From positions 51,100,972 to 51,164,971 of the forward strand of contig NC_064437.1 of assembly GCF_023343835.1 (NCBI RefSeq): a stretch of DNA of 64,000 bases, given 5' to 3'. The notes under the pieces are model-generated. The model saw only the letters and a program-made list of their open reading frames with translations, was not told the origin of the DNA and did no database searches. This document shows, piece after piece, positions 49,080 through 62,900 of this stretch. Numbering within the stretch: position 1 is the first letter of the stretch; each line of letters begins with the position of its first letter. The stretch is from Lagopus muta (Eukaryota; Chordata; Aves; Galliformes; Phasianidae). Both the position numbers and the translations under genes were made by a program.

Positions 49080-51624
49080 TGATCAGAAAGCTTCTTGCAC
49101 CAGCTCTCTGTGGGTCAGGCTTCTGCCGCATTCTTCATGCTTGCTCCACTGAAGTTTGCAAGAGGGGATCATTAACATTAGCAAACCACTCTGTGATGGT
49201 TATTTTAATTAATTTAATTATTTAATTACTGGCCAGAGGGAACCTTCAGGACTGCTGTTTACCAAAGAACCTGGTTATACCTGTGACAGCAACGTGGCTA
49301 CTTTAGTAATAACGAGAAGTGCAAGAGGAAGTGTTTGAAATTAACAATATTTAGCTAATTTAGCTTATTTGTTTTGTATTACTTTGAAAGGTCAGGAAAA
49401 TAACAGAAGACTTACATAGGCAAAGTATTGTACTTCAAGATAAAACTTTTTTTTTTTTTTTTTCCCCCAGTAAATGAGGGCAGGAACCATTTCTCAACCC
49501 TATCTGACAATAGTAGCTGCGTACTGGTACTATCTCCCAGTTATACTCAATGAACACAGCAGGTTAAATCTTGTAAATCAGCACCAATGGCTCTGAAAGG
49601 AACCACTTGTTTTTTAAGAACATTCCAGCAGTCCACAAACACTTTTTTTTCCAGTGAAAACTGAACAATTACAGTAAGACTCTGTTTTGGTAAGAAAATA
49701 GGAAATGATGCTAAACAAAAGGGTATGTTTATTTAGAGATTCCAAGGCCATTAATTTATATTAAGTAACAGTTTGTGCTCAGAGACTAATCAGAGGGTGA
49801 TGTGAATCATTGATCACAAATGAACTTTATAGATAAGGACCAAGTGCGGTGCTGGATGATTGTATTATATATTAACAACTTTCAGGGGCAGCTTTTGCTG
49901 ATTCATTTGGCAGGAAGTGAGTCGCCAAGAGAGATTTCTAGGGAAGGAACAATCAACAATATTTTCATATTAAATAACCTCCAGTTACTGTATTGTTCTC
50001 ACAACATTTGATAATGAATGCTTTCCTGTTAAAAAAAAAAAAAAGTATGTATCACGAAAACAAAGACAGATCTGGTTACATGGCTAAAAATACACAGACA
50101 GCTCAGCAAAGCCAGGGGAGGGGCTGATCAATTCAGAAATTGGGAAGTGTGTGTTCCCTGTAAAGTTCCCTGTGAAGCCATTGCGCAGCTGGCAATTCAT
50201 GATACAGTAACAGCTATTCTTTTTTGAAGGAAAAAAGGTTGTCCTGTTATCTACCTTCTCAGCAGAAAGCCCACAGCGTGGTGGAGTTAGGTCTGGGAGC
50301 AGGGCTTGTTTCCCATGAGCTCTGCGCCACACTTCAAATATTGCCCTGTAGTGCCACAGGGGTCACAGAAGTGCTAATTCCCAAGTCCTGTGCCACCCAG
50401 CCCAGGCCAAGGAGGTGTTGTCCACAATGCCAGCAGTGGTCATTTGACTTTCATAAATACTTTCATAGCTACCACTAATACAAACATTCATAGACATTCA
50501 AATAATAACAATAATAATATAATGAGCTTGAATTACAGCTTGATCTGTGATGAACTTAGTCAGCTACAAATCCGTTCCCTCTAAAAAACAAATGGGAATG
50601 TGTGGTAGCAAATAGAGGAGTAAAAGGTTCTGCAGTATCTAATTAGGAGGCTGGTCCCTTATGTCTCCTCTGCTTTCACAAGGAAACCTTTAAAGAGAAA
50701 ACACCTGCAAATGCTGTGTAAGTCACCAAACAGAGAAAGAAAGCAGAGGCTCTTATTGTAGGTACTGCTCCCACTGGACAGCACTTAGATTTTTTCATGA
50801 CCAATTGTGGAGATCTTTAGCAGCAAGGTTAACCTCCTGCAAGGTTTTCTGCAGTACCTGTCTTTTAGTGCATAGTAAGCTCAAGTGGTGTATGTTGGAA
50901 GCAATCTTTATCAGAGTGACTTATAAAGATTTATGCAGAATAAGAAAGAAAGAAAATAAATCCAAATAAGTTTGATGCAGTACTTTGAAATTTTTTGGTC
51001 CAGTAACATTATTTTTTTCTATACAATATGCCTAACTCTTCTCCGACTCAGGCAGTAATTATCAAGCAATATGAAAATACAGCACTGCAAAGGATAAGCA
51101 TCATGAAATAGAAAATTCCCCTAATTTTTACCAAAAAGGACCACCTGATAAAATACTGAATATCAAAATCCTGTCATTTGAACAGTTAAAAAATAAAAAT
51201 AAAAAAAATCATATTACAGCATCTTGAATGTTGTGGTGAGTCAGCAAAATTCATTAACAGAACTGTAACCCAAAATCGAGATACAGCTTGTGCATTCAAT
51301 ATAAACAGAGACTGCACAGAACGATTTAAAACACCAGACAGGAATGCCAAATAAATACTTACTCTCTCACCTCTGCCAGTTGATCTCATCATGGGAATTC
51401 AAGCAGCACAGCTCTCAGTAACAACACATTATAAGATTTTGGCTGTCCTGATAACACAGCTCATCTAAATGACAGCTTAAACAATGTGTAGCTACAGTCT
51501 GCCTGAACCAGAAAGACGAGCTTAATTAACTAATCATGGCAAAATGCAGACAGGGGGAGCCTGAGAATTTCCTGGCTTGAGAATCAGTTGTTAAAATGTC
51601 TGAGGTTATTCGCTGTAACATACC

Positions 51625-51651
<27 letters not shown>
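51625..51651. repeat. A27 homopolymer
   Basis: Twenty-seven consecutive A. No retroposed gene body was recognised beside it. Confidence 0.95.
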
Positions 51652-51655
<4 letters not shown>

Positions 51656-52329
51656 ACCCATAAGGAATTAAAATGCTTAATTTTGAAGAGGAACAAATTG
51701 CATTCAACAGAGTAAGCAGATTGTGATATCTGAAAATCCCTGATTTTAAGTCCAAACAGTTATTTAAATCATATTTTCTCCTCTACATACAAAAATTTAT
51801 GTAAGCCATAGAGAGGCTTTGGAAAAGATCTCAGGAAGTACCTATTCAGTGGAATTGATTAATAATAAAGGTGGAGATTTAACAGCCTCTTGTCTCCATT
51901 TACCCAGGAAAGACAATAAAGATACATGGGCTGTGGTAAGAACAAAGCCAAAGCACTTGTCTGCCAAGCATTGCGCTAAGCAGTGAGGAGAACACTTTGA
52001 ATACACCGATTCCTCCACACATTAGCTAGACATACATTTATAAGACAGATCAACAAAAGAGACTTGCAAGATGTAACCCATGGAAAATATGGTGACACCC
52101 AATCAATACTGGTCAGATCTAGATCTGTGCTGAGTGTGCCAACAGTAAAGAAGTTAGAAAGCAAACAACTATCTGATAGAATTGATAATGAATATTCATA
52201 TTTTCATGCATTTTTATTACTAGTGTAAGATACAGCCCTACAGTCAGGAAAAAAAAAAAAAAAGTTAAATAAAGGATGGTTTTATATGTGTTACATATTT
52301 ACATACTTTAATATATTTAATAATTTATC

Positions 52330-52333
<4 letters not shown>

Positions 52334-52361
<28 letters not shown>
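52334..52361. repeat. T28 homopolymer
   Basis: Twenty-eight consecutive T in the upstream flank. Confidence 0.95.
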
Positions 52362-52756
52362 CTGTTGACAAGCACGAGAGAAACATTTAACTGTGGTGGG
52401 TGTCACTTTCTAGCAAGACTTGCTTGCTTCATAATTTCAAGTAAAGGAGGAGAAGTCTTTCACAGTTAATCTCAGTGACCTGTAGTGCCTGGAGGTGCTG
52501 CCCCACCAGGAGAGAGAGAAAAAGTTGTTCAGACTTTTCATCAGCCATTGCCTGTCACCCTCTCCCCCACCTACATAAGCCTTACATTTATGCTTCCGTT
52601 TTTCTCCTAAAGGACACGTGTTTCATTCCGAGGTTATGAACCCAGTGGGGTAAATTCTGCCAGCTGGAACTTTGCCTGCAGAATTTCCCCCCCATCTCTT
52701 CTTAAAAACCTTAGGGCAAAATTTCCTCACTCGAACACAGAGTAAGACTTCACATT

Positions 52757-52791
<35 letters not shown>

Positions 52792-52797
52792 ATGTAT
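52757..52797. repeat. (TA)n microsatellite with TATG units
   Basis: About 13 TA units followed by TATG/TATA units. Confidence 0.9.
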
Positions 52798-53089
52798 CTT
52801 AAATTCTTCAACTACAAACTTGTTTTCAAAAGACCTGCAGGTGTTTTCCTTGCCCTGCAGGAGCCGCTGGCAGGCTCACAGCCCACCACAGACAGAGCAG
52901 GAGCCATGGAAAGGAAAACCACTCCAGAGCTGTGGCCTTCACTCTGAATTTCCCTGGTTTGTGTATTTAACTCCGATGCTTAATGATTTTTTTAAATGTA
53001 GGTTTTGAGTCTGAATAGTACTTTAAGCACTAAACTGTCTCCTTAGTGTTTGGAGGGGATTAAGTTTAGAGTTCATTGTGTTGTCTGTC

Positions 53090-53420
53090 ATTTTAAAAAG
53101 ATTAGATAGTTCAGTTTGGCTCCTACCGGCAATGTAAAAGTCTCCGTATTTATTGACTGTCTGGAGTCATTATCAAAGCTTCTAAAACCAATCGACACCT
53201 TGTAAACAAAAATCCCATTATTTGATGATCTCGATAAGATTTACATGGTATCTGCACTTCTGTTATGATCGATCAAATCGTTAGAGAGATTCTTACTGTA
53301 ATAATTACAAGACAAGTAATTACAAATTCAATTAGAAAATTAAGATTTAGGCGGTTTTGAAAACACAAGTGAACATAACACTTTGTGGTCTGTCAGGCAT
53401 GATTAGCAGTTTGGGTTTGG
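53090..53420. promoter_or_regulatory. Candidate enhancer or conserved non-coding element
   Basis: An AT-rich, non-repetitive block with clustered sites: forkhead TGTAAACA (53201-53208), GATA GATAAG (53233-53238), palindrome TGATCGATCA (53266-53275), two identical homeodomain-type TAATTACAA sites 15 bases apart (53302-53310, 53317-53325) and an ATTAGA soon after. This density is typical of conserved developmental enhancers. Function and conservation are inferred only. Confidence 0.45.
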
Positions 53421-56400
53421 AATGGGAAGGTTCTGAGACTACAAGGGTTTCAAATTTTCTTCCAGCAGAATGATCCTTTCAGATGGAGGAAATGATATTT
53501 ACACCTGGAGATTTGTGCCCTGACTCTTTGTACACTGATAGAGAGTATCACATAAAGGAATGTGAAGTACTAAAATATTACCATGTGGGTGCGGAGTAGG
53601 AAAGTTGTATAGCTTTGGACTATAGCCATAGTATTTTTAAACTGTATGAACTATTTATTTTTCAAATAGTATTGAAATCAGGTTGAATTAGAAGCCTAGC
53701 AATTGAAGAGGCATCCCTGAGATATTACAGGAGATTTTTGACTGATTTTAAGGCAGTACAGAGTGCTGCGTCAGGGCTGGCAGCTGAATAGTCCACAGCT
53801 GTAACTAGTACTGGGACAAGCAGTTCTGCTGACATGCCCACGACTAGCATTTGTAAGTCAGATGCTATAAATGCAGCAATGTATCTCTGAAATAAGACAC
53901 CTTATTTCATGGTTGGTATTTAAAAGGTGATCCTTTGTAAAACTATAAAGAATAACTGACAGGCTGAGTTCAATTTAATTTGAGAAGTTTGGCATCTTTT
54001 TTTGCAATCATACTATCATAGCAATGTTATTTTTCACTGTGATTCAGACAGGAGATAAATTGAGGTACTTCAGAAGAGGTGAGACTTCTCTTACACTTAA
54101 TGCTCTCATTGGTTATTAAAAAAGAAGTTTTGGAATGCACAACTTGTGCTTAGCACACCACAGAGAGTTCTGACAGACTGCTATTAAGAAAAGCCTGTTC
54201 CCATTGGATTCCAACTCCCATTGTGCAACAAGTCATTGTCCGCTGTGCTCCTTCTGACAGACTTCTGTTTGCTGACACTCACTAAATACTTGCTACTGCA
54301 GATGTTAATAAATCAAACCTGTTTGTTGAAACTTTGTATCTTGACAGTGCCAAGGTATCCTGTAATCTACAACAAAAGAATCAATAGAAACACATGAAAA
54401 CTTTACCACTGTGGGACAATATTGATTTTTGTCTTAGAAATACTTGGCTCCAAATCATTAAAATCAATGGAAGTCTCACACTGACTTCATTTAGTTTGGG
54501 ATCAGGTTTCCAGACTGATAGTTCCTCATGCAGTTATTGTTTCTTAAGTTTGCAGGTGTGGATTAGAACAGCACTTTCCAGACATAGCTGTGATGCAAAT
54601 AACAGTAAGTCCTTTCCTTAGCAAAGTTAGCATAAATCCTTACCCTCACCACCATTCATTCAACCGCAACTATATCCCAAGGATGAGCTTAGTATAAATT
54701 TATCTTAATAACCATTATTCCCACTACATATTTTCTTGGGAAATACAAATCAGATGCTCTTCATGACAGGCAGCCTGCGTGTCTTGGTTCTTCAAATTTA
54801 AATCCTCCCCTATTTTGTCACGCTTAAACACAAAGCATTGAGCAGTGTCCTTTCCCATTAGAATACTTTCTCGAAGAATTTGTAACCTTCAAGACAGAGG
54901 TCTGTGTAATGGGATTATAACCATAACAACTACACAATAGCATCATTAAAAGCACTTCACTTACATTTACTTTCCCGGTGCTTGAATTTATTGCTACACT
55001 GTAAAGTCTCTATTCAGGAGAAAGAAACCAAAAACATTTAGCTCAATTTATGGAGCTGACTTTGCTCGAGAGAGATTAGAACTAAAATGATTTGAGATAG
55101 AATCAAAGAATTCCATCTTTTTAATTAGTCTGTTAAAGGCAGGAGCATCTAATACAAATATTTAACTCTGTTGTTGAGCACTACTGCCAAAGGCATCAAG
55201 AGGAAATTTATAGGGAGTTCTAAAGTCACTTGACAATGATTTTCTTGTGTTATGACTTCTCAAATTGCTGTTTATTGCCAATAGCACTACATTTCAGCAT
55301 AAACAGGATTCATGGGATTAGTGCACTGTCCTGGTAAAGATGTTAAATCTTCACTTTGAATGAGCTACGGTAATTGAACTCCTTTCTTTTTGTGTAAGAA
55401 GTGCCTTTAAACAAGGTTAGCTATTTTTATACACACTAATGAATCACTAGCTAAAAAACCTTTTTGGTCAGATGCCAGGCTTGCCTTGTTACCTGCTGTT
55501 CTCAGTAAATATAATGCATAAGGTGAAGTGCGGGGTGGGGGAGGAAAGGAAATTACTACTTAATGTTCTAATAAGAAAGAAGACATTAAGCAATACTGGT
55601 TACAATATTTCCGCATCAATAGGATTACACTTGTATAAGGGATAAAAGTCTCTTGCTCTCCTCAAAGGTAGCTAATTCAAGTCTGTCCAGTTTAGTATTT
55701 CAAACATTGCATGAACATTTTTTATGAGTTTGATTAACTCTCTATTTCTGTAATTGGACTGAGGCACAGAAAATCTTAGCAGACAGCTGGAGCCTGGAGT
55801 ACCTCGCAGTTTTAAGAATAGTCCAATTCATCTGAAATTCTCTTTTCAAGAAGGGCTGAAGAGTTCTCACTGATTGATATTGGGATTCGCTGTGTCAGAG
55901 CTGAAATGATTCCTAAACTTCTGAAAAAATAAGGGACTCAGATTCCCTGCCTGTTACTTCATCAGTCCACTCTGTTTCAAGATAACAAGCATTTTAAGTA
56001 CAACACACTGCTTCTAATGTTACAGTCTTCAAGTCCCATACCATAGACAGTCAGCATCTTCAGGATAGGTTTGGGAGCATCTGGCTGAGCCATTCACTTC
56101 TCTTTCCTTGGCTACAGGGGTCATCGCAGCACCACTTGCAGGCCAGTTTCCCAGGAGGATGAGCACACCATACCTATCAGCAGAAGCTTTCCTTCAGGGA
56201 CATATGCATTTTGAAAGAGGAGAAATTAAAATGACAGATTATGCCATTTTATGTGCTGTTTTCAGCTAATGAAATATGGAACTTTGTTTTTGTGTCTTAC
56301 CTCACAGCCTGAGTACAGCAACTTCCATTTCAGCATGGTATCAGAGGCTACACATCTACTAGGAAACTAATCAGGGCTGGCACCCATTCTATGGCCGGGT

Positions 56401-57732
56401 CAGCAAATGGCATACATAGCACAGATCCAATCCACGCAGCGAGACAGTCACTTGTCTGGGATGGCCTCATCCTTCCTGACTGCTGGGAATGAGCTGGTGG
56501 CTTCTACCATGCCCTGAGACGTGCCCAAGCACTGCAACAAGGACAACTGGTTGTTAGGGCAAATACCAGAAGAGAGATGACAAAATAAAGCAGACATCCC
56601 AGCCCTGACACTATTCCTTCTGTTCACCCATATGGATGCAGCCAGACAGACGACCACAGATGCTGTGGCCTACTTGGGAACCCAACTGCACCTGAGAGAG
56701 CATTACAACCACTATCCCTCACAAGTGTAAATTTTTCAAAGGGTCAGAAAGTCAGAGAAATCCCCAGACAGGCACCATTTCCCAAAGGCAAATGGGAGGA
56801 GGATTAGCTGGGGATGCACCCTCACGACACCTGGCCCTAAATATTCCACCAGACTAAGAGCTTTCACAAGGTCCCAGTGCAAAGAGGGATCTCCTCATTG
56901 CAGAGTTCTCCCAAAAAAGGAAAGGTTTGCCCAGGCTTATTTCGAATCCCCTCACAGCATCAAGAGAGGCCTGCGAGGTGGGCAGCAGGAAAGGGAGGTG
57001 GCTGCTCTTTTGGTGGGGAAACCAGGCCTGCACAGCAGCCCCCCCGCTCGCAGCCTCTGGGCCTGGCAGGGACTGCCCTGGGTGAGGAATTGCTTGGTTT
57101 ACACAGTCTCAAAACTTTGACAACAGAAAAGCAATCCTTGCTGGGTTGCTTCCTAGAAGAAAAATAATGTAAAGCCATCTGATTATGTGCAACTGCCAGG
57201 AAGCTGCCAAGCAGCTTTCGGGTGCCTTTAGTAACCTTCCCTATAGCATGCAAGTTCATCAACGTAAGACCCTAGGCACAAATAAAAGCTTTCATCATCT
57301 CTTTCTTCTTTTGGGAAGTGATTTCGTCTCCTTCTTCCTTATTTTAATTCACAGATTTTGAGACAGAGAAGTTTACATTTATTGGCCAATGATTTCATTT
57401 ATTTAATTCTCATTAACTTAAATTCTTATGTTTCTCAGGAGAAAAACATGAAAGCACTTGATCAAGTTTAGGAATGCCTGCTTAGCAAAGTAGAAACATC
57501 ATATTTCTGATCTTCATTCTCTCTATGCTCCCTGTGACAATTCCACCTAAATTGCACTGCAACTGCAATTTTCTCTGCCATAACATTGTAATGACTTTCT
57601 GAAAAATGGTGAATGATCGTTAAAGTTCATCCAAAGTATTTTACAAACACAGAAAAAATTTCAGGAGAAAACATTCAGATTACATTGGTAATATATCCAG
57701 TAGTCGATACTACTCTTCACCTGTCTAAAATG

Positions 57733-57734
<2 letters not shown>

Positions 57735-57764
<30 letters not shown>
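57735..57764. repeat. T30 homopolymer
   Basis: Thirty consecutive T in the upstream flank, the longest homopolymer in the window. Confidence 0.95.
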
Positions 57765-57772
<8 letters not shown>

Positions 57773-58379
57773 ATTCTCATAAAAATAAAAGCCTGTCTGG
57801 TTTTATGACAGCCAAATCAGTGACACTCTAGCAATGACTGATGCAACCACTAAGTCATGCATACAGATCCCAGATTTTTCAGTACTCATTGAATGTTTGT
57901 TTCCATATGTGAGAGGTTATATAATTTTTCCCCGTCTGAATACCACAGTGTACCAGAATCACAATTTTCAAACTCAGAAAGAGAACTTCACACATATTTT
58001 CAAATGCATTAACGCATCTATCAGTAAGAATTAAACTGTTCTACTTTCAAAATGTTAGGAATAGATTCTCACAGCCAGGCTACAGAGTATACATGGGGCA
58101 GACCTCTCTTAGATGACAACAGGACAGTTCCACTATGCTATAGTTCATTACAGGTATCTAGTGGGCATATTTTAATTTGCTTTTAATGTCATACTTGATC
58201 ACAGTTGTGCTAGGAGACACAGCTGGTGTCCCATATAAAGAGGGAAAATAGGAAGTCCTGCACCAGATATAATGAAGCATAACAAAAGACAATTGCATCA
58301 CTGTGACTGATGCAGTTTGTATCTACCTTTTACTACAGAAATGGTAAAGCAGACTTGGTGAAATATTCCTCAGTGAATT

Positions 58380-58475
58380 TTCTAATTAAAGAGCCAACCT
58401 AATCAATCATCCATTGACTAGTGCCAATAATTCAGAGATGGAGATAATGAGTTGTTTATAGCATTCGTGCAGCTA
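58380..58475. promoter_or_regulatory. Candidate regulatory block with PBX/HOX-type site
   Basis: Contains TAATTA (58383-58388), ATCAATCA (58402-58409; reverse complement TGATTGAT, the PBX-HOX consensus), CCAAT, GATAA and TGTTTA within about 90 bases. Not a simple repeat. Conservation is untested. Confidence 0.3.
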
Positions 58476-59814
58476 ACCAAGACTAACCTACACAACCAGC
58501 CACTTGCGGTTAAAGTTCTAGGAGGTAAGAGGTCACCAGACACTCCCAGTTTCTAAAGTTCTAGACAGGCGGTTAACAAGGGAGCGTATAGCAGAATCAT
58601 GGCTTTTATAGTCAGGAGATTTTTACTTACAAGCTAGAAGTACAGAGATCTACTCTAAAGTGAGAAGAACCAAAACCACCATTCACCCCCCCCAAAAAAT
58701 AACCATCACCAAATCAGCTTTCCACCTCAGCCCCTTAGAACAGCTCTGAAAGATTTTGAAACAATGGTTGAGGTGAAGAACAATTGTGTGCTACCAACAG
58801 AAACTCCTTTGACATCAGAAAACAACAAAAATTTCATAGATCAGATTCTACATAGCTATACAGAGTATGTATATTCTTCTGTCCTTAAGAACAGAACTGA
58901 CCCATCTAAATCAAATACATAGTTCACTGTGTAAAGACTTAAGGACGCTAATTTACTCAGATAATGGTTACTATCAAGGTCTCTAGAAGTATGCAACTGA
59001 ACTTGAATTCTTTAAAATTGTACTGTATTTGATATTAAATCCTCTCTTGGAAAGTCATCCATTATTTAATCCAATGCAGCTATTTTGAAAACTGTGCCTA
59101 GATAACATATCCTATCACACACAAAAACAGCTTGGATATGCTTTTAAAAGCCTTTTGTCAATTATATATGTCAACAACACAGTAACCAGTAATCACAACT
59201 GCCCTTGGCAAACATTCTTTTAAGAACTATAAATGTACCAAACACTGCAAGCTGCATCTTCTTACTCCAACTCCTTTACTTACTCAGCTGCTGGATTTCT
59301 TAAAACTTCCAAAGCAGCCAGTGTCAATTCCAGTTCTTAGCTTATGCGTATTAGTTAGTGAGTTTTTTAGATTTCCAATTATCTTTAAGTTCAAAACAAT
59401 TTTTTATTAATTCTTAGAACATACTGAAATGACAATGTCATTGAGTTCAACTTCAGGTGTTCTTTCGGATTGTAGATGGACTTTGTGAGACCCTTTGATG
59501 TAAAAGCACAAGGTATCATGGAAAAAAAAACAAAAGTGGAATAGCAAAGTATCTGTATCATCATAGTATAATTACCTAAGTATGTAGTTATGATTAAAGA
59601 GACAGCTTACTCACTGTGTAACGACAAAAAAAACATGTGCCTTTCAGTGCATATAAACCTACTTAAAGAAGAGCTGCTATTTGCTTGAGAATAAATTTAA
59701 GAGCCTAGAATCTTGCTAAGCAAAATAGAGAAGCAAATATGTAAATGAACTACTACGTAATTGATACTTGATGATGTTTTCATAGCATTTAATACTTGTC
59801 ATTTTTTGATCAGG

Positions 59815-59930
59815 CATCTGACAGCTGCTCAGGAAGCTGTGATTAAATTTTTCTTGGGAATCTAATTACTTATAAGGCTTTCTTTTACAATGTATTTTGC
59901 AGAGTACTACACTATAAATAATCTTATTTA
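59815..59930. promoter_or_regulatory. Candidate regulatory block with E-box, homeodomain and MEF2-type sites
   Basis: CAGCTG (59822-59827), TAATTA (59863-59868) and CTATAAATAA (59912-59921, full match to the MEF2 consensus) lie within 100 bases. Motif matches alone are weak evidence in AT-rich DNA. Confidence 0.25.
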
Positions 59931-62900
59931 TATAGTTTGCATTTCTAATCAATGGCAAGTATACAAAATTCAGGATTAATTTGTGTGTGCGCTTATTTAG
60001 CCCCTTCAAAAATTTGACTTATAAAATCTTGCAACATAATCAAAGAGCCCAATCATGAAAAGGGATACTGTATTATTAACTAATTGTCTACACTTATCTA
60101 TAGTGATGAGTTTTATCATTGCCTTTTAATATATTTTGACTGAAGCAGCATCATGGGATGTGGTCTTAATGCAATAGCTGCCAGCTCTCATGACACTGAA
60201 GAGTCCTCAGCACCCGGCCATGTGCTGCACATATTCTGCTCACTTTCTTAATTTAAGGGCATGAAGAGGAAGACCCCTTTTATTAAGGCTGACAGATGAA
60301 TTCAATCACCATTTCCTAGTCAAACAGGCACAGTCTTCAGATCATTAACATAGGAGTTGGTTAGACTCGTGGCTGCCTTCAGATGAAGTCAATTCTCTTA
60401 AATACACCTTGCTCCCATTCATCTAGGAATAAAGTTTTATATGTGCAGAAGAATCAAAGAGGGTCACCAGGAACTGAACATGTGAGATGCTGTGTTGATC
60501 CACCGGGCCAGGATCTAAGCTTAAACTGATCAAAGTCAAATCCTTCCTTCCTTGCTCAAATACACTGTCATAAATACAGTACATACTTGCACTGCCTACT
60601 GAGTCACAATACTAAATAAAGCATTACTATGCTTATAGCAAAAGATTTGCTAACTTTCAGGTCTCAAAAGGAAAAGAAAAAAAAAAAAAAAAAGAAAGAA
60701 GTTAAGAATGTCTTAGTGAGAATAGAAAGCCTTCAGGAATTCTCTGTAAAACACTACTGGATGATCTGTCCCACCCCTCAAGTTCCAGGTTAGCTGCTCA
60801 GGAGTAACACCGCCACAGCAAGCACATCCAGAGCTGCTGGGAACGGGGTGGTGCATGTGTCCAGGAACAAACACAGCAGCTTGTCAGCAGGTTAAAACAA
60901 GATAATGACTTGAGAAACAAAGACAAATGTGGCATGACAGCAATTTACTGTTATTCTAAAAGAGCCTGTATTCACAAACGATCCCTATAGCATCTGAGCA
61001 TCACAGAAACACAAATGAACATATTGCTGCCCTCTTAAGTAAGGAAATATGAACTGCTTCACAGGTGGGATATTGAAGCACAGACTTAATTAACTACATG
61101 ACTTACATAACAATTTTAAACTGAAAACAAGTGGCAAAGCAGAAAATTGAATCCAGGTTTCCTAAATACCAACTCAGAGCCTTCAACAAAAGAACACTCA
61201 TCCTGTGCAAAACTGGGTGCATATTTCTAGTACTTCCAGGTGGAAGTACACCAACAAAAAAATGAAGTGGAGAAGAGTATGAAAAAATGAAACAAAAGCA
61301 AGCATTACCAAAGTTTGTATGTATGTTTTTGGTTTTTTGTTCTGTTTTGTTTCATTTGTTTTTTGTTTTTACAGCCTCAAACTTGGTTTAAATTGATGGT
61401 AAGTCTCTATAATTTTTTTCCAAAGCAAGCCTATGTCTGCAGAAAAGCCTATGAGTTGCAATCTGAATTTTATTTTTAAAGCAGTTTAATGACTATATCT
61501 AGAAATACAAAAGAGAGGAAAACAGTTTGAAAGTTAGACAGTTAGGGTTCAATTTTATGGATGAGTGCAGTCTCATAGGAACTTATTGCCTAAAATGTGG
61601 GATCTCCTGTTTCCTCAATCCCTCCCAGAACTGAATCAAGAAATGAGAATGAAAGAAAATAAACCATTTTTCAGACTTCTATTATCATGGCTGTGCAAAT
61701 GTTGTATTCTTCTGAACAGATAAAAATTCTGTGGGGCAGAGAAGCTCACCTCTGACAGTCATTGAGTTCAGACCTGATCAAGCATAAAAACGTGGTCACA
61801 AACATAGCTGATTGACCAAGATATTCATCAGTTAAGCAAATAAACAAACAAACAATCTTGAAGAAAGACTGTGTGCAGCGCTTAGTGTCATGCAACCCTG
61901 CATTTCCCTAAAAAACAGATTCACCATCTATTGAAAACACATCCAAAAGCTTACAACATTTGTACAGAAGCTTGTTTGCAACCTATAGCATAATTACTTC
62001 AGCTTCCAAAAGGCGAAAAGTGGTCAAGGTAGGTGTTGCTTTTCAGTTTGGCACCAGGCTCCCAACAAGAGGAAAACAACCTAACAAGACAAAAACAGCT
62101 TGTGGTAAATATAATAGCTGGCTGCCTGAACAATAGCAATTAGGACAACAGCCTAAATCCTGTGGTGTCTCTGGAAAATGCGTGAATGATCTTGCTAGTC
62201 TGCTGATAAAGAGTTTAAATTAACATGCATTAGCATCCCTAGGAGTCCCAGAGCAGACCCAAAATGAGAAATTGTTCAACTGGTGGTTTTTAGTGAAGCA
62301 GCACTTTAAATTTTTCATTGTTTTATGTGTGCTCTTGAGTGTGGCCTCAAGGACAGAGGTCCAAAATGGGCATTTAGGGGGTTGGAGGAAGGTCAGGAGC
62401 AAGTGGGAGAAGTAACAGGTAGAAGGAATTCTGTTTAAAAAGTCTTGCCCTAACTGGATAAGGGAATTTATTAATTCAATTGATTCAACTTTTCCTGCTC
62501 ATTAGAAACCATACAGCATAGACTGTTACGAGGGGTGGACCCTTCCAATGTCTCCAGTGGCACAGTGTACTACCACCTACTAGAACATGCAATATTTTGT
62601 ACTATACATGAATATTAATCAGTACATTTACGAACATCTGCATTTGAAATAGCAAAGAAAGGTCAACCTTTTCTAAACAGTAACGGCAAACACTCCCCCT
62701 TTTCACCCACCAAATCCAAAAAAGCTTTTTGAGTGCACTTTTAGGGTGGTGCGATATTCCACAAAGCAGAACTACACAAAACTTCCAGTTTTCACAGTGT
62801 AAATGTCTACGTGTGAAGTGCTGTATGACTGATTCATATCTACAAACTTGACTCAGACCACTGATTATCCATATTGAGTAACTAAAGCCATTTTCCCTCC

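Noticed and set aside
20627..57764. Long A or T runs as tails of processed pseudogenes or SINEs
   Set aside because: No gene-like or SINE-like body was recognised next to the runs at 18.7, 20.6, 51.6, 52.3 or 57.7 kb; treated as simple homopolymers.
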